DNA from: Bacteroidota bacterium
GTDB lineage: Bacteria > Bacteroidota > Bacteroidia > Chitinophagales > Saprospiraceae
NCBI GenBank assembly: GCA_029781865.1
Contig: JAKOVW010000057.1
Coordinates: 1-64,000 of the forward strand
Direction of reading: 5' to 3'
Length of the DNA stretch: 64,000 nt
In this document: in pieces, positions 30,601 to 38,138 of the stretch
Position numbering within the stretch: position 1 is the stretch's first letter
Layout of the letters: each line of letters starts with the position of its first letter
Notes under the pieces: generated by a model
The model's database searches: none
What the model was told of the DNA's origin: nothing
What the model saw: only the letters and a program-made list of their open reading frames with translations
Program-made: the position numbers and the translations under genes

Positions 30601-30783
30601 TTATTTGAACAAGGCTCCTTTCCTCCTACTGATCAGGCAGAGGAATACAGACTTGAAATCGATGCTTTAATCGAACAACAACTAAAATCATTTGAAAATG
30701 TTAGACAAAATGAATTAAAGCAATTCAATACAATTGTCAACAAATTGAACTTAGAAGTCATAAAGCCAAAAAAAATAAAGTAG
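27691..30783 (+). CDS. BNR/sortilin (VPS10-like) beta-propeller protein, 1030 residues
   Basis: The signal peptide (MKIYFTFFILFLLSVESFGQ) is followed by a long array of BNR/Asp-box repeats (about 25-720). Typical Asp boxes are VDAGTSWTN, EDGGKTWVK, SDGGETWKD, SDDGGLSWN, EDGGKHWS and KDGGMHWTN. The family is often called glycosyl-hydrolase-like or WD40/YVTN/BNR protein and has about 1000-1080 residues in Bacteroidota; no catalytic residues for hydrolysis can be named here. After the propellers comes a beta-domain (about 740-870) and a helical C-terminal part (about 875-1030, rich in Lys, Glu and Ile). No T9SS tail is visible, so it may stay in the periplasm. The function is unknown. It ends three bases before the TonB-like gene. 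Confidence 0.88.
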   Translation: MKIYFTFFILFLLSVESFGQDRYDEKYYKSMEWRHIGPYRGGRSCAVTGVESRPKEFYMGTTGGGVWKTVDAGTSWTNISDGFFGGSIGAVEVAAADPNVIYVGEGEETIRGNMSPGRGLWKTEDGGKTWVKSGLENTKHIVRIRTHPKNADIVIVAALGNIFKSGPDRGIYKSVDGAKTFKKVLFVNDSTGAIDLVYDPVNPRILFATTWNVQRNAFKLSSGGPGSALWRSSDGGETWKDISKNKGLPEGIWGKCTVVVCNSNHDRVYAMIENENGGLYRSDDGGLSWNLMNSGRELRQRAWYFSRLCADPANDNIIFVQNVSMHKSLDGGKTFTTFPTNHGDHHDMWINPSDYKLMIVADDGGGVVSEDGGKHWSSQNNQPTAQFYRITTDNYYPFRIYAAQQDNSTVRISHRTYGYSIGKNDWEATAGGESGHIAVDPLNPEIVYGGSYGGYLIRFDHQKMINRSVHVWPDNPIGHGAVNLKYRFQWNFPIFFSPHNPKKLYCASNHLHVTENEGQSWKTISPDLTRNDSTKLQASGGPITKDNTSVEYYCTIFAAAESPRVKDLLWVGSDDGLVHISKDGGMHWTNVTPPTLPQWTIINCIEPDPHIDGGCYITATAYKNGDFNPYLFKTEDFGKSWTKITKGIPNDYFTRTLRADPVTKGLLFAGTEYGMFVSFDDGKNWKPFQLNLPVVPVTDLLIKNEFLIAATQGRSIWMIDDLGPLRQLGSITNNKKTILFKPKPSIRMDGGSFDSKSEGINHPNGLIVSFYTDTLNSKDTTKFICLDQAADTLAIYSTHPTDNENKIELKSGSNRLILNPRMKPAQDFPGMVLWWANLSGPKALPGKYKLILSGKNISENTEFEIVADQKYPFSEEDVKKQYAFIKKIRDRLDQANKAIIQIRDIRNQLSDFTSKMDKSEITDTLFKIKTIIDSTLNGIENELYQTKNKSNQDPINYPIKLTNKLAHLTSLFEQGSFPPTDQAEEYRLEIDALIEQQLKSFENVRQNELKQFNTIVNKLNLEVIKPKKIK

Positions 30784-30786
30784 ACC

Positions 30787-31221
30787 GTGAAAAAAGAAAT
30801 AAAACAAAAAAATTTCATTCCTCAACCTGAGTATTCCGGTGGACCTAAAGCAATGGCAAAGTTTATCCAGGAAAACTTAAAATATCCATCCAATGCATTG
30901 GAAAATAAAATCGAAGGTACTGTAGTATTAAAATCCGAAATCAATTTCAAGGGTGAGGTCATACATACTAAAGTAATTTCCGGGATTGGCTTTGGTTGTG
31001 ACGAAGAAGCAGAACGCGTTGTCAGCTTACTTAAATTTCATGTAGACAAGGTGCGCAACATTAAAATTACGTATTTCAAAACATTTAATATTCACTTTAA
31101 ACTTCCTGCACCCGTCCAAACAAATATTAACTATGTATTGGTAGACACACCCAAGAAAAACATACCTGCCGAAAATACAGCTCAAAAAGAAGGATATACC
31201 ATTACAATAAACTTTAATTAA
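30787..31221 (+). CDS. TonB C-terminal-domain protein without a membrane anchor
   Basis: 144 residues starting with GTG at 30787. About residues 12-100 resemble the TonB C-terminal (energy-transducer) domain: PEYSGGPKAMAKFIQENLKYPSNAL, KIEGTVVLKSEINFKGEVIHTKVISGIGFGCDEEAERVV. A normal TonB has an N-terminal membrane helix and a Pro-rich linker; both are missing here and there is no signal peptide. The last 40 residues are low in features. The gene sits three bases behind the BNR gene and is surely in the same transcript. Such isolated domains occur in Bacteroidota as parts of larger proteins; the role of this free form is unknown. Confidence 0.8.
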   Translation: MKKEIKQKNFIPQPEYSGGPKAMAKFIQENLKYPSNALENKIEGTVVLKSEINFKGEVIHTKVISGIGFGCDEEAERVVSLLKFHVDKVRNIKITYFKTFNIHFKLPAPVQTNINYVLVDTPKKNIPAENTAQKEGYTITINFN

Positions 31222-31329
31222 TCCGATGCATTTCTTAATTTAGCACTGTTTTTCTAAGCCCATTTTAAGGAATAGACCGGTTACGCTCAGAACTCCCATA
31301 TTTATCGCGTTCTTACTTACTTTTACAAT

Positions 31330-32997
31330 ATGAAAACACATCCGTTTTTAAGTTTCGCTAGTTGTATTTTATTTCAATTACTGGCATTCCAGGGTCTGAC
31401 ACTTGGTACGTATTCATCGCTTGAGTTTAATAGAACACAACCGGTTCAAGACACTACCCCTCCTGTGGTGAATTGCAATACAGGTGCGAATATCCTATCT
31501 CTTCCGGCATCCGGTTGTATTCTGATCTGGGCAAAGGATCTCGATCGGGGGAGCATTGATGACATTACTCCCGGAAACAAACTTAAATTCTATCTGAATG
31601 GAGACCCGGGCAAACCTAACATTCAAATTTGCTGCAGTGATTTTCTTAGTGCAGGTGCCTGTGACGAGTATACTTTAAATCTTGAAATGTGGGTTGAAGA
31701 TGAAGCAGGAAACAAATCCGTTTGTAAAACGACAGTCTTTATTCAGGATGATCTTGACGCATGCAGCTGCCAGAGCTCCGGTTTTTCCATAAAAGGATTT
31801 ATTGGAAATCGTTGCAATACGCGCTCTGAAGCAAATCTGAAATTAACCGGACCGAACAATTATTCACGCACGTCCTTTGGACCCTATATCCGCTATTATG
31901 AATTATTAACTGGCCCTTATCAATTATGCCTGGAACGAAATGATTATCCGCTAAATGGAGTTTCCACCGCTGATATCGTAAAAATCCAAAGACACATATT
32001 GGGAATTGAATACTTCAATCAATCGACTCAGATCCTGGCAGCAGACGTCAATAATAGCTCAACTATCACTACAGCCGATATCACTGAAATCAGAAAGTTA
32101 ATTCTGGGAGTCAAATCTGCATTCTCTAAAGTACCCAGTTGGATATTTGTTCCTTCTGATTCTTTGCTGAATCCGGCCAGGTTGCCACATGTCAATGATT
32201 ACAAAGACGGTTGCTGGAATTTTGAATTAAAAAATACTTCACTTGACAGTCTTAACTTTACCAGTATTAAAATGGGCGATGTCAATTGCACCGCAAAACT
32301 TACCGAACAATCTAAAATTGAATTAAGAAATAAGCCTGATTCATATTTATTGACCTACTCTTCCAGATCAGAAAACAACCAATTCGTTTCAACAGATTTT
32401 AAATTTGATCAGAATATAGATATCCAGGCATTGCAACTAACTCTGCTATTTGATGCAAGTCAGTTTGAATTCGAAACTATAAAAGCCGGACAAATATCAC
32501 TTAGCGAAGAGCACATTTCATTAGAAGATATTGGCAATGGAAAAATTCATATTGCCTGGAATAAAGATCAGAATAACAGGATACCCATACATTCCGGAAT
32601 TTTATTTTCCGTGAGATTAAAGACTAAATCGAATTCCAACCATGAACCTTTGTTCTATTTCGATCCGCTGGGAATAAAACCACTCCTGACTGATCCTGAA
32701 TTGAATGAACTCGATATAACTTTAAAAGAATTAACATCTCATGGTTTATTCATCAAAAGCATAGCACAAAACCGGAACATTCTCTATATCAATTACACAT
32801 CAGGTTACAATGTGGATTCAAACTATTCATTAACTGACCTCAATGGCCGAAATGTTGCCAATGGCAATATTCGGTTTCAAAAGGAGCGTCAGATAGAAAG
32901 CATTCCATTAAATAGTAATCTTTCTGCCGGTATCTATCTGCTCCAAATACACTCCAAATTGTATTCAGCTACTTTTAAAGTTATCATCCTTGGTTGA
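31330..32997 (+). CDS. Dockerin-like/cohesin-like T9SS type A surface protein, paralogue 1
   Basis: 555 residues. The signal peptide is at about 1-27. An N-terminal domain of HYR-like type (about 40-140) begins DTTPPVVNC and ends WVEDEAGNKSVCKTTVFIQDD. A carboxypeptidase-regulatory-like strand region follows (150-200). Next is a type I dockerin-like pair (about 203-262): NDYPLNGVSTADIVKIQRHILG and ADVNNSSTITTADITEIRKLILG, with Asp/Asn at the calcium-loop positions. A cohesin-like beta domain comes next (about 345-470: QALQLTLLFDASQFEFETI, GKIHIAWNK, SGILFSVRLKTK). The end is a T9SS type A sorting domain (SLTDLNGRNVANG, LSAGIYLLQI, ATFKVI). Domain names are by eye. It is the first of four tandem paralogues. 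Confidence 0.88.
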   Translation: MKTHPFLSFASCILFQLLAFQGLTLGTYSSLEFNRTQPVQDTTPPVVNCNTGANILSLPASGCILIWAKDLDRGSIDDITPGNKLKFYLNGDPGKPNIQICCSDFLSAGACDEYTLNLEMWVEDEAGNKSVCKTTVFIQDDLDACSCQSSGFSIKGFIGNRCNTRSEANLKLTGPNNYSRTSFGPYIRYYELLTGPYQLCLERNDYPLNGVSTADIVKIQRHILGIEYFNQSTQILAADVNNSSTITTADITEIRKLILGVKSAFSKVPSWIFVPSDSLLNPARLPHVNDYKDGCWNFELKNTSLDSLNFTSIKMGDVNCTAKLTEQSKIELRNKPDSYLLTYSSRSENNQFVSTDFKFDQNIDIQALQLTLLFDASQFEFETIKAGQISLSEEHISLEDIGNGKIHIAWNKDQNNRIPIHSGILFSVRLKTKSNSNHEPLFYFDPLGIKPLLTDPELNELDITLKELTSHGLFIKSIAQNRNILYINYTSGYNVDSNYSLTDLNGRNVANGNIRFQKERQIESIPLNSNLSAGIYLLQIHSKLYSATFKVIILG

Positions 32998-33151
32998 TAA
33001 CACTTGAAGTATATAAAATCGGTTAGAAAATTTATTTAACCGCAATTTAGTGGGAAAGTCGTATATTGGTTTCCGGTTTCAGGCAATCGTCACCCAATTT
33101 TTGTTTAATTCTCTGAATTAGAACGTTTTAGAACACTAATAAAATATTGTC

Positions 33152-34117
33152 ATGAAACTATGCACGCGATTCTGTTTTTACTGCTTCACCCTGTTGCTGT
33201 TACCATTTTGGGTCTTTTCCGAACATGTAACTGCGGAGCCAATTCGACCAATAATTCTAATTAATAATGACACTACACGACCCACAGTATATTGCCTGAC
33301 GGGTATAGTTACTGTTCCTTTACCTGCTACCGGGTGCATAACCATCTTTGCAAAAGATCTTGATCGCGGTAGTTTCGACAATGTTACTGCCTATGAAAAC
33401 CTAAAATTTTACTTCAATGGTGATCGCTCGAAATCATCTCTAACCATTTGTTGCGATGATTTTGTTGCTGCAAGAGTAAACGACGAATTACTTGTAAAGG
33501 TCCATATGTGGGTTGAAGACGAAGCCGGCAATACCGACTCTTGTGAAACGACTCTAATCATACAGGACATACTTGACATCTGTCCTTACGAACTTCCCTT
33601 TTATTCAATAAAAGGAAACATTCCGTACTATGGCTCACTATTGGGAGCTACAAATACAATATTAACCGGCCCAAATGGAATGCATCTTGAATCGGATAAG
33701 AATCCCTATAGTTTTAATGATCTTCCAAATGGCAGCTATACCGTTTGTGTCGAAAGAAATGATGATCCATTAAATGGGGTGTCAACAGCAGACATTGTAA
33801 TGATCCGAAGGCATATACTGGGTACTGTGCCTTTGACTTCACCGTATCAATTGATAGCTGCAGATGTAAACCTTTCTAAATCTACAACCGCTTCGGATTT
33901 ATCAGAAATAAAAAAATTAATTTTAGGTGTTACTACTAAATTTAATAAAGTGCCAAGCTGGATTTTCATTACCTCTGATTTTACTTTTACTTCGAATGTT
34001 TTTACAAATATTCCATCCTGCAAAACTTTGGAAATAAAAGACAATTCTAATGATAAAGTAGATTTTATTGGCGTAAAAATGGGCGATGTGAATGGATCCG
34101 CAAGAGGTCACAATTAA
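33152..34117 (+). CDS. Dockerin-like protein, truncated paralogue 2 (no cohesin-like domain, no T9SS tail)
   Basis: 321 residues. The signal peptide (MKLCTRFCFYCFTLLLLPFWVFS) and HYR-like domain (about 40-145, DDTTRPTVYC-like start, WVEDEAGNTDSCETT end) are followed by a dockerin-like pair (about 205-265: DDPLNGVSTADIVMIRRHILG; ADVNLSKSTTASDLSEIKKLILG). The frame then ends in GVKMGDVNGSARGHN, exactly where paralogue 4 (GDVTDNAAGHN) goes on into its cohesin-like domain. No remnant of the missing 240 residues follows; the next gene starts within 45 bases. The product has a Sec leader but no T9SS tail, so it is expected to stay in the periplasm unless carried by a partner. A decayed copy is the other possibility. 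Confidence 0.85.
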   Translation: MKLCTRFCFYCFTLLLLPFWVFSEHVTAEPIRPIILINNDTTRPTVYCLTGIVTVPLPATGCITIFAKDLDRGSFDNVTAYENLKFYFNGDRSKSSLTICCDDFVAARVNDELLVKVHMWVEDEAGNTDSCETTLIIQDILDICPYELPFYSIKGNIPYYGSLLGATNTILTGPNGMHLESDKNPYSFNDLPNGSYTVCVERNDDPLNGVSTADIVMIRRHILGTVPLTSPYQLIAADVNLSKSTTASDLSEIKKLILGVTTKFNKVPSWIFITSDFTFTSNVFTNIPSCKTLEIKDNSNDKVDFIGVKMGDVNGSARGHN

Positions 34118-34161
34118 ATTTAATGTGCCAAGTTGATATTTTGACATCAAATTTTTTTTTA

Positions 34162-35823
34162 ATGAAATCCATTTCGTTTCATTTCAACATGCATAGGGCT
34201 TACATTATAATGATTTTGAGTCTATTTCTGTTTGCAACCGGAAAAGCAAAGCAATTTCAAGACAGAAACCTGATACAAGATACTATTCCACCAACAGCAA
34301 TATGCAACCCAGGAGTAGATACCATCAATATGTTTGCTTCCGGATATATCACCATATATGCGCGCGATTTTGCAGGAAGCAGCTTTGACAATGTAAGTTC
34401 ATTTAAAAAATTAAAATTTTATTTCAACGGCCTTAAGAATGCCGACACCCTGCAAATACGATGCATTGATTTAACGAACGGCACACCGGATGGTTATGCA
34501 GTTCAATTTGAAATTTGGGTAGAGGATGAAGCCGGTAACACAGATCATTGCTCCAAAGAATTCTTTTTCGTTGACTACTCGGATTTTTGTCAAATTGATT
34601 GGATTCAAATTCATATTAAAGGAAAAATTGAAACGATATCCGGAGACTTAATAATCGCCCACCAATCATTAATGGATCACTTGAAACTTATAAATGAAAA
34701 CACTTCGAGTACAATCCATTTTGATAATCTCAGAAGTAATTTTTATACGCTTTGTTTGGACAAAAATGAAAATCATCTCAATGGAGTTAGCACGGCAGAT
34801 ATAGTAAGAATACAGAGACACATTTTAGGAATAGAGCTATTAAATTCGCCATATAAATTACTTGCCGCTGATGTGAATTATTCAAACACGATATCGGCTG
34901 CAGATATCACTGAAATCAGAAGATTGATCCTGGGTTTTAAAAGTAAATTCAGTAAAGTGCCATCCTGGATATTTATTCCTAAGCGTGCTGAATTCAAGAA
35001 TGATTCTGATCTTAATCTGCATAAATATATACCCTCTTGTTTTGATTTGGAAATCAAGCAATATAAATCCATTGACGATTTAGACTATTTCGCCATAAAA
35101 ATGGGAGATATCAACAATACTGCAAGAAATCTTATTCAAACCGAAACATTTTCACGCCAAAAAGAGATTTCATTGTTTTACCGAACCACTGACTTGTCGG
35201 ATGAATTTAGCGTCACTTCATTCGAATTAAGCAATAATATTAACTTGTCCAGTTTACAGTTCAGCCTGATCTTCGATCCTCTTGAAGTTACTCCGGTTAA
35301 AATTCAGAATGCCGCTATCAAATTTGAAGTCGAACAATATTCCTTTTTGGATGCCCCGTTGGGTAAAATTCATGTTGCCTGGGACAAATCTCCATTGGAA
35401 AATACAAACATCAATACAGGCACATTATTTTCAATTCTGTGGAAAAAGAAAACAACAGTAAAAACTGCACCGATAATTTACTTTGATTCAGAAAGAATAA
35501 CTCCTCTGGTTTCAGATGAAAATTTAAACGAATTCTATTTAAGACTTCAAAATAAAATAACAAATTCATCAGATCATATTTCCGCCTTCCAGGACTTTCA
35601 AAAGCAAACCATAGAAATTGAAACCATAAATTCTAATGAATCTTTAATAAATTATACAATACACGATATCTCCGGACACTTCATAAGCCAAAAGACAATC
35701 CGAATGGCTCCGGGAAATCTGCAAATCAGCATCCCATTACAAATACTACCTGTGAATGGTATATATTTGTTCAAACTCCAATCCGGTCAATATACCCAAA
35801 CATTTAAACTAGTTAAGTTATGA
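34162..35823 (+). CDS. Dockerin-like/cohesin-like T9SS type A surface protein, paralogue 3
   Basis: 553 residues from the ATG at 34162 (MKSISFHFNMHRAYIIMILSLFLF), which places a hydrophobic leader near the start; an in-frame ATG at 34123 would give a poorer leader. The HYR-like domain is at about 40-140 (DTIPPTAIC ... WVEDEAGNTDHCSKEF). The dockerin-like pair is at about 200-260 (HLNGVSTADIVRIQRHILG; ADVNYSNTISAADITEIRRLILG). The cohesin-like domain is at about 345-465 (LSSLQFSLIFDPLEVTPV; GKIHVAWDK; NTGTLFSILWKKK) and the T9SS type A tail is at the end (YTIHDISGHFISQKT, VNGIYLFKLQSGQYTQTFKLVKL). Its stop overlaps the next start by four bases (ATGA), so translation of paralogue 4 is coupled to it. 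Confidence 0.87.
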   Translation: MKSISFHFNMHRAYIIMILSLFLFATGKAKQFQDRNLIQDTIPPTAICNPGVDTINMFASGYITIYARDFAGSSFDNVSSFKKLKFYFNGLKNADTLQIRCIDLTNGTPDGYAVQFEIWVEDEAGNTDHCSKEFFFVDYSDFCQIDWIQIHIKGKIETISGDLIIAHQSLMDHLKLINENTSSTIHFDNLRSNFYTLCLDKNENHLNGVSTADIVRIQRHILGIELLNSPYKLLAADVNYSNTISAADITEIRRLILGFKSKFSKVPSWIFIPKRAEFKNDSDLNLHKYIPSCFDLEIKQYKSIDDLDYFAIKMGDINNTARNLIQTETFSRQKEISLFYRTTDLSDEFSVTSFELSNNINLSSLQFSLIFDPLEVTPVKIQNAAIKFEVEQYSFLDAPLGKIHVAWDKSPLENTNINTGTLFSILWKKKTTVKTAPIIYFDSERITPLVSDENLNEFYLRLQNKITNSSDHISAFQDFQKQTIEIETINSNESLINYTIHDISGHFISQKTIRMAPGNLQISIPLQILPVNGIYLFKLQSGQYTQTFKLVKL

Positions 35824-37157
35824 TTATTAATGTGCTCAATCGACTGACCAGGTTCTATTTAATCGTGCTCTTATTACTTGTTCTGACTTCCTTCGAACTC
35901 ATAATAGCACAAGTTTTTATATCACATAAAAACATCTTGTCCTCTAATGATCAATTAGCTGAAGTCACCGGTTCCATTAGAAACCGAAAAGGATTGCCGG
36001 TGGAAGCCGGTATTAAACTTGGCAATGATTCCGTCTTTTCTAGCGACTTCCAATTTGCACTGCTTCCGGGAATTTATCAAATATGTCCACGCAGGGACGA
36101 CAATCCATTAACAGGTATAACGACCGCAGATATAGTAAAAATTCAGAGACACATTCTGGGAATAGAATCCTTCACCAATTCCTATGCTTATATGGCTGCT
36201 GATGTGAACCAATCCAATACCCTGACAGCTGCAGACGTGACTGAAATCAGACGTTTGGTGCTTGGTGTCATTGCCGATTATACCAAAGTTCCCAGTTGGA
36301 TATTTGTTCCAAAAGACAGCACTTTCCCTGATATCGTTTTTCCAAGTGTCTCTTATTTTAAAACCTATTGCAGACATTTCGAAATAGGAGCCATATCCAA
36401 TCAAAAAATTGATTTTATTGCAATTAAAATGGGAGATGTAACCGATAATGCTGCCGGACATAATTACACCAATACGGAAAATCGAACTATTTACTCCACC
36501 ATGCTATCTTATAGCACAGAAAAAATCAATCCATCGCTTTTAAGTACAACTTTTAAACTTGCAAAAGAAATTGATTTAGCGGGACTGCAATTCACTTTAA
36601 CCTTTAACCCTGATGAATTTGATTTTTATCAAATCAACAATGGCAACATACAGCTCACTGATGATCAATACACATTAAAGGATTTAGCACAAGGCAAAAT
36701 TCATATCGCCTGGGACCAATATCCATTGAACAAAACAGATGGGGTTACCGGAAATTTGTTTTCGATTATATGGAAAAAGAAAAATTCTTCTGTTTTACGT
36801 CCTGTTCTGAATTTAGATCCGAAAGGTATTCCTCCATTGCTCATCGATCAAAATCTTCACGAATTAGATCTGAGTCTGAAAAGCGAAACGCAAGATATTT
36901 CAGAATCGAACAGGATTTCTATCAATCAGGACAATGATTACATTTATTTTCACGGACAACAGAAGCTAAATTCTACTGCCTTTATTTCCATAACGGATAT
37001 TTCAGGACGCGTTCTTTCACAAGAAACCATTGAACTGAATGAAGGAATTTTCAATAAGAAAATAAAAATCCCGGAATCTTTAAATGGCGAATTGTATTTC
37101 ATAAACGTACACACGGAAACGTTTTACAAAACGTTTAAATTCATCAAATTAAATTGA
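35820..37157 (+). CDS. Dockerin-like/cohesin-like T9SS type A surface protein, paralogue 4 (short N-terminus)
   Basis: 445 residues. The signal peptide (about 1-31, RFYLIVLLLLVLTSFELIIAQ) leads almost directly into a small carboxypeptidase-regulatory-like region (EVTGSIRNRKGLPVEAGIKL). The HYR-like domain of paralogues 1-3 is missing. The dockerin-like pair follows at about 93-152 (DDNPLTGITTADIVKIQRHILG; ADVNQSNTLTAADVTEIRRLVLG). Then come the cohesin-like domain (about 235-360: LAGLQFTLTFNPDEFDFYQI; GKIHIAWDQ; GNLFSIIWKKK) and the T9SS type A tail (ISITDISGRVLSQETI; YFINVHTETFYKTFKFIKL). Start and upstream stop overlap as ATGA. The consistent linkage of dockerin, cohesin-like domain and tail in three of four paralogues suggests one shared structural role. 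Confidence 0.88.
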   Translation: MIINVLNRLTRFYLIVLLLLVLTSFELIIAQVFISHKNILSSNDQLAEVTGSIRNRKGLPVEAGIKLGNDSVFSSDFQFALLPGIYQICPRRDDNPLTGITTADIVKIQRHILGIESFTNSYAYMAADVNQSNTLTAADVTEIRRLVLGVIADYTKVPSWIFVPKDSTFPDIVFPSVSYFKTYCRHFEIGAISNQKIDFIAIKMGDVTDNAAGHNYTNTENRTIYSTMLSYSTEKINPSLLSTTFKLAKEIDLAGLQFTLTFNPDEFDFYQINNGNIQLTDDQYTLKDLAQGKIHIAWDQYPLNKTDGVTGNLFSIIWKKKNSSVLRPVLNLDPKGIPPLLIDQNLHELDLSLKSETQDISESNRISINQDNDYIYFHGQQKLNSTAFISITDISGRVLSQETIELNEGIFNKKIKIPESLNGELYFINVHTETFYKTFKFIKLN

Positions 37158-37269
37158 AGTCAAGGCGTGGTGAATTCCTCATTGGAAATGAATAATCCTG
37201 TATTGAGAATACAATTCATATAGAAGACATTATTTCTACCATATTCTGAAAGTGCAACTTTTCGATTCT

Positions 37270-38004
37270 TCACTTTATTTTATTTTCCGAAATTCTTTCC
37301 TGCCACCACCAAACCGGCAAATAATACAAGAGAAAAGAAGCGAGCATGACTACCTGACCGGTTAATAAATACCATGGCCAGGGTCCGAGAAAATCCAGTA
37401 ACGTAGCAGCATCCGGTTTATGCATGGTAAAGAAATAATTGCCACCGGTCATCAGATTGACAAGTATTGAAAAAACCAAATAGATATTGGCACCAATAAT
37501 TGCATTTTTAATATCGCTAAAATAGATTTTCCATTTAAACACCAGTAAACAATAAATCACAATGCTAATCATACCGCAATGTATCCACCAGTAACGCAAA
37601 TACATATAATGAGGAAATGGTTGCTTTAAATCAGGTGTAAGCACAGCCTGCATGGTACCCGCAAGCACCCAAAAATACAGAATGGCAAAAAACCATCTGG
37701 ATTTAAAATGCAGTGCAATTGGAATCACCAGAGTCAGGATATTACACAAATGAAATGGCAGATCTTCCTTGATATCGAATTGGCCAATAAAGGCTCTGTA
37801 AATCATCCACCATAAAACCGCAAAAGCCAAAGTCCAGGAAAACACGATCGCAGATTGATACTGCCTGGATTTACTCCATGATGCTGCAAATCGAATCCAC
37901 AATATTGTTGAAATAATAAAAACAAGCACAGGAACTCCATGTTCGATGGTGAATGGCCGGAAACCGGTTTGATTTCCGAATAATTGGTCCTGCCAGAAAC
38001 TCAT
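37270..38004 (-). CDS. TIGR02206-family (YwaF-like) integral membrane protein
   Basis: 244 residues with seven predicted transmembrane segments. The stretches FTIEHGVPVLVFIIS, DLPFHLCNILTLVIPIAL, LYFWVLAGTMQAVLTPDL, YLRYWWIHCGMI, NYFFTMHKPDAATLLDFLGPWPWYLLTGQ are the marks of the TIGR02206/YwaF family. The family is of normal length and has no established function. It is at the inner membrane. It is read towards the dockerin cluster (convergent with paralogue 4), with a 112-base gap between stops. A TATCTTGC box (one position off the consensus) lies just before the start. Confidence 0.88.
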   Translation of the reverse strand: MSFWQDQLFGNQTGFRPFTIEHGVPVLVFIISTILWIRFAASWSKSRQYQSAIVFSWTLAFAVLWWMIYRAFIGQFDIKEDLPFHLCNILTLVIPIALHFKSRWFFAILYFWVLAGTMQAVLTPDLKQPFPHYMYLRYWWIHCGMISIVIYCLLVFKWKIYFSDIKNAIIGANIYLVFSILVNLMTGGNYFFTMHKPDAATLLDFLGPWPWYLLTGQVVMLASFLLYYLPVWWWQERISENKIK

Positions 38005-38138
38005 GAACAGGCAAGATACTAATTTACTTTTAATCTAAATTTTAAGAGACAGACCAGGTATTAACCTAAGTCAAGCCTATCTGAAATTATCAGCATAGGC
38101 CATCGGTTTATATAAACGAACTTTAATGATTAGCGACT

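Noticed and set aside
33010-33060. Hairpin CGGTTA...TAACCG between dockerin paralogues 1 and 2 as a terminator.
   Set aside because: The stem is short and AT-rich, and no T run follows.
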